DNA from: Spirochaetales bacterium
GTDB lineage: Bacteria; Spirochaetota; Spirochaetia; ARS1246
Length of the DNA: 5,098 nucleotides
Direction of reading: 5' to 3'
Assembly (NCBI GenBank): GCA_018644745.1
Contig: JABGPX010000864.1
Location: 1-5,098 of the forward strand
Within the stretch, counting starts at the first letter, position 1. Each line of letters starts with the position of its first letter. A program made the position numbers and the translations under genes. Shown here piece by piece: positions 1-5,098 of the stretch. The notes beneath the pieces were generated by a model that worked only from the letters and a program-made list of their open reading frames with translations, was not told where the DNA came from and did not search any database.

Positions 1-1209
1 CCTTCAATAGCATTCCCGATCATATTCTTTCTTATTATTTTTGCTTTTGGATTCTCAACCGCGGGTACTACATTAATTTCTCAAGCAAAAGGCAAGGGCG
101 ACGAAGATAAAATTAACTTTTACGTGGGACAGATCACCACGCTCATGATTTCCGCGGCTATTCTGCTCTCACTCATCGGGATTGTATTTACCGATCCGCT
201 TCTTCGAATACTAGCGGTGCCTGAAGAAACATACGAATATACCCGGCAATACATAAGGATCGTGCTGCTCGGTTTGCCGTTTATGTTCATGACATTTATC
301 CTGCAGGCAGCGCTTCACGGCATCGGCAACAGCATCGCCTCGCTTGTCATCCAGATCATTACCGTCGGATTGAATGTTCTCCTCGATCCGCTGCTCATTT
401 ATGGAATCGGCTTTTTTCCAAGACTCGAAGTGCGGGGAGCGGCCATCGCTACGGTTATTGCACGAGTTGTCAGCTCAGCGATCGCGTTCACCATTCTGCT
501 TCGAGGCCGAAAAGGTGTCCGGCTGATCGCTCGGAATATGATACCGGAGAAACATGCAATGCGGATGCTGCTCAAGATTGGGGTACCGGCGTCCGTCGGG
601 CAAAGTGTGTCGGCACTCGGCTTCACCGTCCTTCAGGGAGTTGTGAACAGCTTCGGTACGGCAACCATCGCTGCGTTCGGCATAGGAAACAGGATAATCA
701 GCTTGTTCAACATGCCTGCTATGGGATTTTCCCGCGCCACGGCGGTTCTCGTAGGGCAGAGCCTCGGAGCAAAAAACCGGAAACAGGCCTGGCAGGTTAT
801 TAAGCTGTCGGTGATTATTATTGCGATTTTCATCATTGCCGGGATGAGTTTCATGTTCTTCAAAGGCTCGTCGTTCGTTCGCCTGTTTGTCGATGATCCG
901 GAGGTCCTCGCTCTGGGATCGAGCCTTTTCAGGATCGTGTCGGTGGGAGTCGTGTTTTTCGCAATGTTTATGGTTTTGACCGGAGCACTGCAGGGCGCCG
1001 GTGACACAAAAACTGTCATGTACCTGAACCTCGGCAGACTCTGGATCGTACGGGTGCCTCTCGCATATCTGATGGGTTATACCATGAATCTTGGACCGAA
1101 CGGAGTCTGGTACGCGATGCTGATATCCAACGTCCTGGTGTCAGGTGTCGGATTCTTCGTGGTAGAACGGGGTAAATGGCAGGATAAGATTAATCCTGAC
1201 GAAATATAG
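1..1209 (+). CDS. MATE-family efflux transporter, 5'-truncated by the window edge
   Basis: Inner-membrane antiporter of the MATE family, which exports cationic drugs or metabolites in exchange for Na+ or H+. The frame is open from base 1 (402 codons before the TAG stop). The GTG at 124 is internal, because the preceding 41 codons already read as a MATE helix-loop (SQAKGKGDEDK). Family members are about 450 residues, so roughly 50 N-terminal residues are missing. Visible hallmarks, in window codons: AALHGIGNS (about 103-111) and its second-half counterpart GALQGAGDTKT (328-338), LDPLLIYG (128-135), the start of the second six-helix half at about 187 (MRMLLKIGVP), and ATAVLVGQSLGAKN (246-259). 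Many hydrophobic helices span the whole length. Substrate and coupling ion cannot be told from this fragment. The gene is intact to its stop and ends 25 bp from the convergent OmpA-like gene. No convincing terminator lies in that gap. Confidence 0.95.
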   Translation, partial: PSIAFPIIFFLIIFAFGFSTAGTTLISQAKGKGDEDKINFYVGQITTLMISAAILLSLIGIVFTDPLLRILAVPEETYEYTRQYIRIVLLGLPFMFMTFILQAALHGIGNSIASLVIQIITVGLNVLLDPLLIYGIGFFPRLEVRGAAIATVIARVVSSAIAFTILLRGRKGVRLIARNMIPEKHAMRMLLKIGVPASVGQSVSALGFTVLQGVVNSFGTATIAAFGIGNRIISLFNMPAMGFSRATAVLVGQSLGAKNRKQAWQVIKLSVIIIAIFIIAGMSFMFFKGSSFVRLFVDDPEVLALGSSLFRIVSVGVVFFAMFMVLTGALQGAGDTKTVMYLNLGRLWIVRVPLAYLMGYTMNLGPNGVWYAMLISNVLVSGVGFFVVERGKWQDKINPDEI

Positions 1210-1234
1210 AGCACCGCTATAATATTCCAATCCG

Positions 1235-2431
1235 TTAATTCTCCAGGATAGTTATCTCAACACGGCGGTTCTTGCGCATCTCCGTTTCGGTATTATTGCC
1301 GGCGATGGGCTCCCTAGCCCCCATTCCTTTCGTGGTAATCTGATCGACACTCCGCACCCCTAGAGAGTGAAGATAGTTTCCAACCGCCCGTGCCCGTTCC
1401 TCAGAAAGCACCTGTCGTCCGGCAGCGGTTCCTGCCAGAGCTGTATGTCCGACAATAAGAATATCCCGATCCGGATAACGGTTAAGAATTTCGCCAATCA
1501 CCTGCAGTTTCACCTTCTCTTCAGGTACAAGAACCGCGGAATCCGGCAGGAATTGGATACCTTCCAATGATACTGTAACTCCCTCGTCACTTATTCGCAC
1601 CTCCGTATCCCCTACATTCGATTCATCAAGCTGCTCCCGGATTTCCTCCGCAACTTCCTCCCGATTCAATTCAGTAGATTCGATGACCTTCGCGTCTGCC
1701 TCTCCCACATACTCGACAGTGTCGCCCGTAGAGAGATCGAAAACAAAGTCGAACTGCTCTCGATAAAAGTACGGCCGACCGTATTCGGCGTCCCAGTACA
1801 ATACCTGCGAAGAATAGCCGCTAATTCTGACCGGATACATCGCCGCCTCATACCGGACATCCGGCCGAAAAAAAACAGTGTAATCCACGGTTATTACATC
1901 CAAAATACGGCCATCCATTTCCTCCCGTCCGATCAGCTTGTAGCTGACCTGTATTGGAAAATGATATGCATCAGGTATACCGAAGTTGGATCTCAGGTCA
2001 TGCACCTCCTCACCCGGCGAAGACCAGGTATCTCCAGGCTGAAGATCTCTATCAGGAAACCATGGGACATGCCGAACGACGGGCATAAAATACGTATCGT
2101 CTATCTCATAGCCCCCTTGCGCGTCTCTCCAGAATTCAGAAAGGTATTCCTCGGCCCATTCATAAACCGATTCACTGCCGTAAGCACGTTCAGAAGTTTG
2201 AAATTGAGCAGAAAGGTAACCCGCGTCCCTATCGGTTCTCAAAACCTCAATGGATATTTTATTCAGGATATCAGCCCGATGCGAATACACACCGTTTACA
2301 TACACGACCTCATCGACCCGCGAGAGCACGCGATATCGGCTTCCCGCCTCATAGCTGAATTTGAACTCTTCTGCTGCGATAAACCCGACTGATGCAGACA
2401 GCAAAACCAGAAATAAGATAATTTTTCTCAT
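1235..2431 (-). CDS. Exported protein with C-terminal OmpA-like peptidoglycan-binding domain
   Basis: A 398-residue envelope protein predicted to anchor to peptidoglycan from the periplasm or outer membrane. Start ATG at 2431 is chosen because GGAGAAGG lies just upstream and residues 1-20 form a classic signal peptide (MRK, hydrophobic core, likely cleavage after about A19-A20). A longer in-frame ATG at 2488 would run through the promoter and bury the signal peptide. Residues 21 to about 245 are beta-rich, aromatic and acidic, and belong to no family I recognise; LQPGDTWSSPGEE is at 130-142. Residues about 250-270 are charged and probably helical. The OmpA-like domain covers about 276-397, with FLPDSA (294-299), GHTALAG (328-334), LSEERARAV (342-350), KGMGAREP (368-375) and NRRVEI (388-393). 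The aspartate of the usual GHTD motif is alanine (A331), while the ligand-binding arginine (R346) is kept. There is no lipobox and no evident eight-strand barrel. The gene is divergent from the pseudohelicase gene at 2615. Confidence 0.9.
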   Translation of the reverse strand: MRKIILFLVLLSASVGFIAAEEFKFSYEAGSRYRVLSRVDEVVYVNGVYSHRADILNKISIEVLRTDRDAGYLSAQFQTSERAYGSESVYEWAEEYLSEFWRDAQGGYEIDDTYFMPVVRHVPWFPDRDLQPGDTWSSPGEEVHDLRSNFGIPDAYHFPIQVSYKLIGREEMDGRILDVITVDYTVFFRPDVRYEAAMYPVRISGYSSQVLYWDAEYGRPYFYREQFDFVFDLSTGDTVEYVGEADAKVIESTELNREEVAEEIREQLDESNVGDTEVRISDEGVTVSLEGIQFLPDSAVLVPEEKVKLQVIGEILNRYPDRDILIVGHTALAGTAAGRQVLSEERARAVGNYLHSLGVRSVDQITTKGMGAREPIAGNNTETEMRKNRRVEITILEN

Positions 2432-2432
2432 A

Positions 2433-2440
2433 CCTTCTCC
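2433..2440 (-). promoter_or_regulatory. Ribosome binding site deciding the OmpA-like gene start
   Basis: On the minus strand GGAGAAGG precedes the ATG at 2431 with one intervening base (five between the GGAG core and the ATG). No comparable site precedes the longer in-frame ATG at 2488. With the signal peptide beginning exactly at 2431, this settles the start. Confidence 0.75.
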
Positions 2441-2476
2441 AGAATATAGAACTATTCTTAAGTATAGAGCGATTCT
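2441..2476. repeat. Imperfect 18-bp tandem duplication upstream of the OmpA-like gene
   Basis: Two adjacent 18-bp units (2441-2458 and 2459-2476) match at 13 of 18 positions. The shared core on the plus strand is TATAGA-N-C-N-ATTCT, at 2445-2458 and 2463-2476. Each minus-strand unit contains a -10-like hexamer (TATATT or TATACT), so the duplication may have doubled a -10 element or a regulator half-site. It lies between the promoter and the ribosome binding site. Confidence 0.6.
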
Positions 2477-2488
2477 CAATATGAACAA
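2461..2488 (-). promoter_or_regulatory. Candidate sigma-70-type promoter for the OmpA-like gene
   Basis: Minus strand: -10 TATACT (2461-2466, five of six consensus bases) and a weak -35 TTGTTC (2483-2488) with a 16-bp spacer. Transcription would start around 2454, leaving a leader of about 23 nt that contains the ribosome binding site. An alternative -35, TTGAGA (2476-2481), lacks a good -10 at standard spacing unless the second repeat unit supplies it. Confidence 0.45.
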
Positions 2489-2552
2489 TATCGGCAGTTA
2501 AGAGGGACTCGGCGGATAATTCTTCAGTTTTTCTGCGGGAAATAGGCGATAT

Positions 2553-2581
2553 TGACAAAGGCCCTTTGTATCTATATTTTT
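2553..2581 (+). promoter_or_regulatory. Strong sigma-70-type promoter for the pseudohelicase gene
   Basis: Perfect -35 TTGACA (2553-2558), 17-bp spacer, -10 TATTTT (2576-2581, four of six consensus bases); TATATT at 2574-2579 is an alternative with a 15-bp spacer. The expected transcription start near 2588 leaves a leader of about 27 nt before the GTG at 2615. The spacer is filled by a perfect palindrome, which suggests repression at this promoter. Confidence 0.65.
2556..2570. promoter_or_regulatory. Operator-like 15-bp palindrome in the promoter spacer
   Basis: ACAAAGGCCCTTTGT is a perfect dyad: 7-bp arms (2556-2562 and 2564-2570) around a central C at 2563. It overlaps the last three bases of the -35 and most of the spacer. 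Beyond a 3-bp mismatch on each side, ATA (2550-2552) and TAT (2574-2576) pair again, giving a 27-bp imperfect dyad. A homodimeric repressor bound here would block RNA polymerase. It is unlikely to be a terminator: it lies upstream of the predicted transcription start and no plus-strand gene precedes it. Confidence 0.5.
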
Positions 2582-2614
2582 ATCTAGTAAAGATTTACCA
2601 ACCGGAATAGCATC

Positions 2615-3793
2615 GTGTTTCAAAAAACTGACCAATCAAACAAAGAGGAACTTTTACTCAACTATATTCGACATGCCGGGTATAAGCGGGCGACAACTCT
2701 GCAAAAAAAAGGTCTTCCTCATATCATGACCGGTCGAGACGTTATCTTTGAGACGGCAGCAGGTAACGGTAGAACAGGACTCTTCCTTATCTCAATCCTC
2801 ATTCAGATGAACCGGGGAACCGACGGGATAAAGGCGCTTATTCTCACGCAAGACAGCATTGAAGTCGGTAAAATCGTCCGACAATACAAGAGATTCGCAG
2901 CCAGGACCCATGACAAGCCGATCATTGCCGGCCTCGGAACGGATGAGAATATTCGTAAGGAATTGCGGCTGCTCGCGAATTCCCCGGATATTGTGGTGGG
3001 AACAACGGAGCGAATTATTGATCACATCCGACGTGAGAATATACGGCTGGAGGGTGTCCAGTCCGTTACCCTTGTGGCCCCCGAAGCAATTGATACCGCC
3101 GGATTCGATAAAGATATACTTTTTATTTATTCAAAGCTGACAGGACGTTTCCAGACGCAGGTATTCTGCTCGAACCTTGATAGAATTAGGACATTGGTTC
3201 CAATTCTGAAAAGGCCTTCTCAGATACTAGAAGCTGATTGGAACACGGCAGATAATAGCCCAAATGACGAAGTAAGAACCGGACGGAAGGAGAAACCCGA
3301 AATGAAGACGTCGAACAATAGCGACAATGCGCAGATGGCAGAATACGTCAAAAGCATAGTCAAAAAAATCAAGGAAGATGAAAACCCGGAGATTCTCAAC
3401 GACTATAGAAAGATATTCCGAAAAACAATCCCGCTCCATCTCCGCGCATATGTTACCGCTTACCTGCTAAAGGAATCTTTTGGCCCAGATCATCGAAGCC
3501 CGGGTCGGCAAAACTCAGGCGGTAGGGGTTCAAGCGGTAAGGGATCAAGCGGGTACAAAACAATTTTTGTTAGCGTCGGAAAGAATCGACGGGTATTTCC
3601 GAAGGATCTAACCGAATTGTTCAGCGACACCCTGGCAGTACCGGCCGAGCAAATTGGTGCTGTGAAAATCCTCGAGAGCTATTCTTTTATCGATATACCA
3701 GAGTCAAAGGCCCAACTTGCGATTGATCGCCTCAACGGATCGGATTTCCGAGGCCGCAAAATAACCGTGAACTTTGCCAGAAAAAAAACCTGA
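2615..3793 (+). CDS. Degenerate DEAD-box helicase-like protein with C-terminal DbpA-type RNA-binding domain
   Basis: A 392-residue protein, probably RNA- or ribosome-binding rather than an active helicase. GTG start at 2615 has a weak GGA (2604-2606) upstream and a good promoter at 2553; the next Met, residue 38, would lose the Q-motif region. Residues about 10-205 follow the layout of a DEAD-box first RecA lobe: Q-motif remnant GYKRATTLQ (22-30), motif I as GNGRTG (50-55, Walker lysine replaced by R53), motif Ia PTRELA as QDSIEV (79-84), TPGR as TTER (130-133), motif II DEAD as VAPE (154-157), motif III SAT as CSN (185-187). The second RecA lobe is absent. After a polar linker come a charged helical segment (about 240-288), a Gly/Ser/Arg linker (299-313), and a DbpA-type RNA-binding domain (about 314-390; IGAV at 347-350, RGRKITV at 379-385). 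In E. coli DbpA this domain binds hairpin 92 of 23S rRNA; the same target here is inference. Convergent with the membrane protein gene. Confidence 0.88.
   Translation: MFQKTDQSNKEELLLNYIRHAGYKRATTLQKKGLPHIMTGRDVIFETAAGNGRTGLFLISILIQMNRGTDGIKALILTQDSIEVGKIVRQYKRFAARTHDKPIIAGLGTDENIRKELRLLANSPDIVVGTTERIIDHIRRENIRLEGVQSVTLVAPEAIDTAGFDKDILFIYSKLTGRFQTQVFCSNLDRIRTLVPILKRPSQILEADWNTADNSPNDEVRTGRKEKPEMKTSNNSDNAQMAEYVKSIVKKIKEDENPEILNDYRKIFRKTIPLHLRAYVTAYLLKESFGPDHRSPGRQNSGGRGSSGKGSSGYKTIFVSVGKNRRVFPKDLTELFSDTLAVPAEQIGAVKILESYSFIDIPESKAQLAIDRLNGSDFRGRKITVNFARKKT
3287..3304 (+). promoter_or_regulatory. Internal ribosome binding site and in-frame ATG at a domain boundary
   Basis: AAGGAG (3287-3292) lies 9 nt before an in-frame ATG (3302-3304, Met230). 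This is a far better initiation signal than that of the full-length GTG start. Initiation here would give a 163-residue protein lacking the helicase-like lobe but keeping the helical segment, the Gly/Ser/Arg linker and the whole DbpA-type RNA-binding domain. The purine-rich codons for R-K-E-K could also produce the motif by chance. Confidence 0.45.
3521..3550 (+). repeat. Two-copy 15-bp tandem repeat in the linker of the pseudohelicase
   Basis: GGTAGGGGTTCAAGC (3521-3535) is followed directly by GGTAAGGGATCAAGC (3536-3550); 13 of 15 positions match. They encode the flexible G-R-G-S-S / G-K-G-S-S linker in front of the RNA-binding domain. Copy number may vary between strains without breaking the frame. 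Confidence 0.7.
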
Positions 3794-3829
3794 TCTCTCG
3801 TAAAACTTTATCTGATCCAGAGATTTAGG
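3781..3829 (-). terminator. Possible intrinsic terminator of the minus-strand membrane protein gene
   Basis: Read on the minus strand, arms at 3829-3819 and 3798-3789 pair as CCT/AGG plus ATCTCT/AGAGAT around a small internal bulge. A run of eight T (complement of 3781-3788) follows immediately. The loop is about 20 nt, large for an intrinsic terminator, and holds the stop codon. The T-run doubles as the final lysine codons of the opposing pseudohelicase gene. Plus-strand transcripts have no T-run after this structure. Confidence 0.35.
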
Positions 3830-4989
3830 AGTATCAGCGCACTGATCAAGTTCGGCAGATAACATAACAGAAAGGACAATCCCGCCAACACCTCGAACCG
3901 TCTTGCTTTTCTCTCGCAATTCAAGGAAATCTCCAGAGGGTTACCTGGTATCATGAGATTTTCCGCCATTGGATCAACCTGGCCGCCGCCCGTATCCTCG
4001 GGAGCAAAAACATAATATAACCGGGAGTCTTCTTGTGCATGCCTCATAACCGAAGCTGTTCGAATCTTCGGTTTTGACATCCCTGCTAACGCATGCTCGC
4101 GGCTAGTGAAAACCTCGAGGGAATACCGGCCGCCGTCGGGCATCAGCGCACTCATGTTGGACGCCGGCGCCTTATACCCGAAATAGCGCGTGGGAAGTTT
4201 TAAAATGTCTCGTTCGGCCCGGTTAAATCTAGCCCTCTTCCATAGATTTCGATACAGTAAGAAAAAAGGCAGCCCAATCGGCAGGAAAGGCAGAATCGGA
4301 GTCATGCTCAAGCCGATGGCAAAGAACGCGGGAATCCCGGTTGTACCGAGTCTAAGAGAATTGTACGCAAGGATAAGCAGCGCCAGGCTTCCGGCGATGA
4401 GCGAAATGGCGGTAAATCTATTCCAATATTCGTTTCGCTGGCGGCCGGCCCAAATAGATCTACGGAGAATAGTATCCTGCTCGCCGTCATAGATCACGAC
4501 GGTAAGGGGATGCTGTCGTGTCGAGCGGAAAACCCGCTGCCCGTGATGAAAAAAAAGCGCGCCGCTCAGGAACATTTTTGTTCCTTCGGGAAGAGAGAAG
4601 ATGCGATTCCATGGAATTCGCTGGGGTATTTCGTCGGGTATATTTTCTTCATTCCTCTCGACAACACCTTCATTCTCGGAATAAGAAAACGAAGGCAGGA
4701 GATACACCATTACGCCGGCGAGTTCCGCGGAAAGAGAGAAACTGCCGCCGCTTATCCAAATAGTGTTATTCCCCTGTATTGCTTCGAGACTCCCGAAAAA
4801 TCGGAACACTCCTGCGAACCCTTCGACTTCCTGCACTCCTCGCTGATATCTGACCCGCGGAAGCATTGATGATCCGGTAATACGGAGACGGAATTTCCGC
4901 CACTGGCTTCGAACAAAAAAAGCGCCTATCCCGGGGATGAGGAGAAAAAATGCCGTAAAGATAAGGAAGAGAACCGGGTATCTCCACAT
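3808..4989 (-). CDS. Unrecognised four-helix membrane protein
   Basis: A 393-residue protein I cannot place in a family. Predicted membrane helices lie at about 5-25, 193-211, 218-246 (long, possibly kinked or two short helices) and 367-388. Basic residues cluster after helix 1 (R27, R31, K32, R34, R36), after helix 3 (R247, K251, R252, R254) and before helix 4 (K361, R363, R364). By the positive-inside rule, two soluble regions (about 27-190 and 247-365) would be cytoplasmic. The first appears beta-rich and includes SLPEGTKMFLSGALF (132-146). No catalytic motif or signal peptide is evident. The ATG at 4989 has no good ribosome binding site. The same frame continues upstream through TAA (4993-4995) to an ATG at 5025 with AGGAG eight bases before it. 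Translation from 4989 may therefore depend on reinitiation after that stop, or the gene may be a slightly damaged version of a longer one. Confidence 0.85.
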   Translation of the reverse strand: MWRYPVLFLIFTAFFLLIPGIGAFFVRSQWRKFRLRITGSSMLPRVRYQRGVQEVEGFAGVFRFFGSLEAIQGNNTIWISGGSFSLSAELAGVMVYLLPSFSYSENEGVVERNEENIPDEIPQRIPWNRIFSLPEGTKMFLSGALFFHHGQRVFRSTRQHPLTVVIYDGEQDTILRRSIWAGRQRNEYWNRFTAISLIAGSLALLILAYNSLRLGTTGIPAFFAIGLSMTPILPFLPIGLPFFLLYRNLWKRARFNRAERDILKLPTRYFGYKAPASNMSALMPDGGRYSLEVFTSREHALAGMSKPKIRTASVMRHAQEDSRLYYVFAPEDTGGGQVDPMAENLMIPGNPLEISLNCERKARRFEVLAGLSFLLCYLPNLISALILLNLWIR

Positions 4990-4992
4990 AAC

Positions 4993-5025
4993 TTACACGT
5001 AAAAGGTGTTCTCATTTTGATCCAT
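4993..5025 (-). CDS. 10-codon upstream ORF, or the stop-interrupted native N-terminus of the membrane protein
   Basis: ATG at 5025 encodes MDQNENTFYV and then TAA (4993-4995). It is in the same frame as the membrane protein, whose ATG at 4989 follows the TAA after a single GTT codon. The AGGAG at 5034-5038 is ideally placed for this ATG. Two readings fit: a leader peptide whose termination feeds reinitiation at 4989, or an original N-terminus of 12 extra residues cut by a nonsense change (one base from AAA, CAA or GAA). Peptide function is unknown. Confidence 0.45.
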   Translation of the reverse strand: MDQNENTFYV

Positions 5026-5086
5026 TGTGGTCACTCCTATCGACTGTACCGGTGAAGATACGTAGTATATTGAACAAAATGAGAAC
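5008..5086. repeat. 12-bp perfect inverted repeat flanking the upstream start
   Basis: GTTCTCATTTTG (5008-5019) and CAAAATGAGAAC (5075-5086) are exact reverse complements separated by 55 bp. In a minus-strand transcript they could pair and enclose the AGGAG site (5034-5038) and the ATG at 5025 in a loop. Confidence 0.55.
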
Positions 5087-5098
5087 TCCCGGCACAAA
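5012..5098 (-). CDS. Possible 3' end of an upstream gene, cut by the window edge
   Basis: One minus-strand frame is open from the window edge for 28 codons to TGA (5012-5014). It encodes a hydrophobic stretch (FVPGVLILFNILRIF) followed by a short polar tail, as at the C-terminus of a membrane protein. It would overlap the ATG at 5025 by 14 nt, a common arrangement in operons. The stretch is too short to identify, and a second minus-strand frame is also open here, so this is tentative. Confidence 0.3.
   Translation of the reverse strand, partial: FVPGVLILFNILRIFTGTVDRSDHNGSK
5034..5038 (-). promoter_or_regulatory. Ribosome binding site AGGAG for the ATG at 5025
   Basis: Minus-strand AGGAG with 8 nt to the ATG at 5025. 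It is the best ribosome binding site in this region, and no comparable one lies directly upstream of the ATG at 4989. This makes 5025 the more likely place where ribosomes load. Confidence 0.6.

Noticed and set aside
633..1019. Minus-strand 128-codon open frame
   Set aside because: Antisense to well-supported MATE coding sequence, with no features of its own.
1194..1249. Weak inverted repeats around the MATE/OmpA-like convergence (ATCCTG...CAGGAT and TATAG...CTATA)
   Set aside because: The stems are short or far apart and no T-run follows on either strand, so I do not call a terminator in the 25-bp gap.
1961..2392. Plus-strand 143-codon open frame
   Set aside because: It lies wholly antisense to the OmpA-like gene, which has a signal peptide and a recognisable domain; this frame has no family resemblance and no good ribosome binding site.
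4510..4869. Plus-strand 119-codon open frame
   Set aside because: Antisense to the membrane protein gene; its composition looks like a shadow frame and no promoter or ribosome binding site supports it.
3808..4989. Possible GIDE-like (E3 ligase-type) module in the membrane protein, from two cytoplasmic regions between helices
   Set aside because: Only a vague similarity of layout; no signature residues could be aligned with confidence.
5079..5098. Plus-strand ATG at 5079 as the start of a rightward gene
   Set aside because: No ribosome binding site at normal spacing and too few codons before the window edge to judge.
1..5098. CRISPR array, tRNA, rRNA, insertion sequence or prophage
   Set aside because: No regularly spaced repeats, cloverleaf-like segments, transposase or integrase coding sequence, or terminal inverted repeats with target duplications were seen.

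Overview
The window carries four substantial genes and the edge of a possible fifth, in two convergent pairs. The organism is most likely a Gram-negative bacterium of the Spirochaetota (Spirochaeta/Treponema-like). This is an inference from three things: the peptidoglycan-binding loop of the OmpA-type protein (GHTALAG instead of GHTD), a DbpA-type RNA-binding protein, and moderate GC. No rRNA or other firm marker is present.

Layout. (1) Bases 1-1209, plus strand: the 3' nine-tenths of a MATE-family multidrug/cation antiporter, whose N-terminus lies before the window. (2) 1235-2431, minus strand: an exported protein with an unrecognised beta-rich N-terminal region and a C-terminal OmpA-like peptidoglycan-binding domain. 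It converges on the MATE gene across 25 bp. (3) 2432-2614: a divergent intergenic region with candidate promoters for both flanking genes, a 15-bp perfect palindrome inside the rightward promoter, and an 18-bp imperfect tandem duplication over the leftward -10 region. (4) 2615-3793, plus strand: a protein that looks like the first RecA lobe of a DEAD-box RNA helicase with nearly all catalytic motifs replaced, no second RecA lobe, and a well preserved C-terminal DbpA-type RNA-binding domain. A strong Shine-Dalgarno sequence and an in-frame ATG sit at the domain boundary. (5) 3808-4989, minus strand: an unrecognised four-helix membrane protein. Its reading frame continues upstream, through one in-frame TAA, to a much better ribosome binding site and ATG at 5025. 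(6) 5012-5098, minus strand: possibly the 3' end of an upstream gene.

The genes do not form an obvious pathway. The transporter and the OmpA-like protein act in the cell envelope, the pseudohelicase presumably acts on RNA or ribosomes, and the last protein is membrane-bound with unknown function. The most notable points are the inactive-looking DEAD-box protein with its possible internal start, the operator-like palindrome in its promoter, and the in-frame stop near the start of the membrane protein gene.
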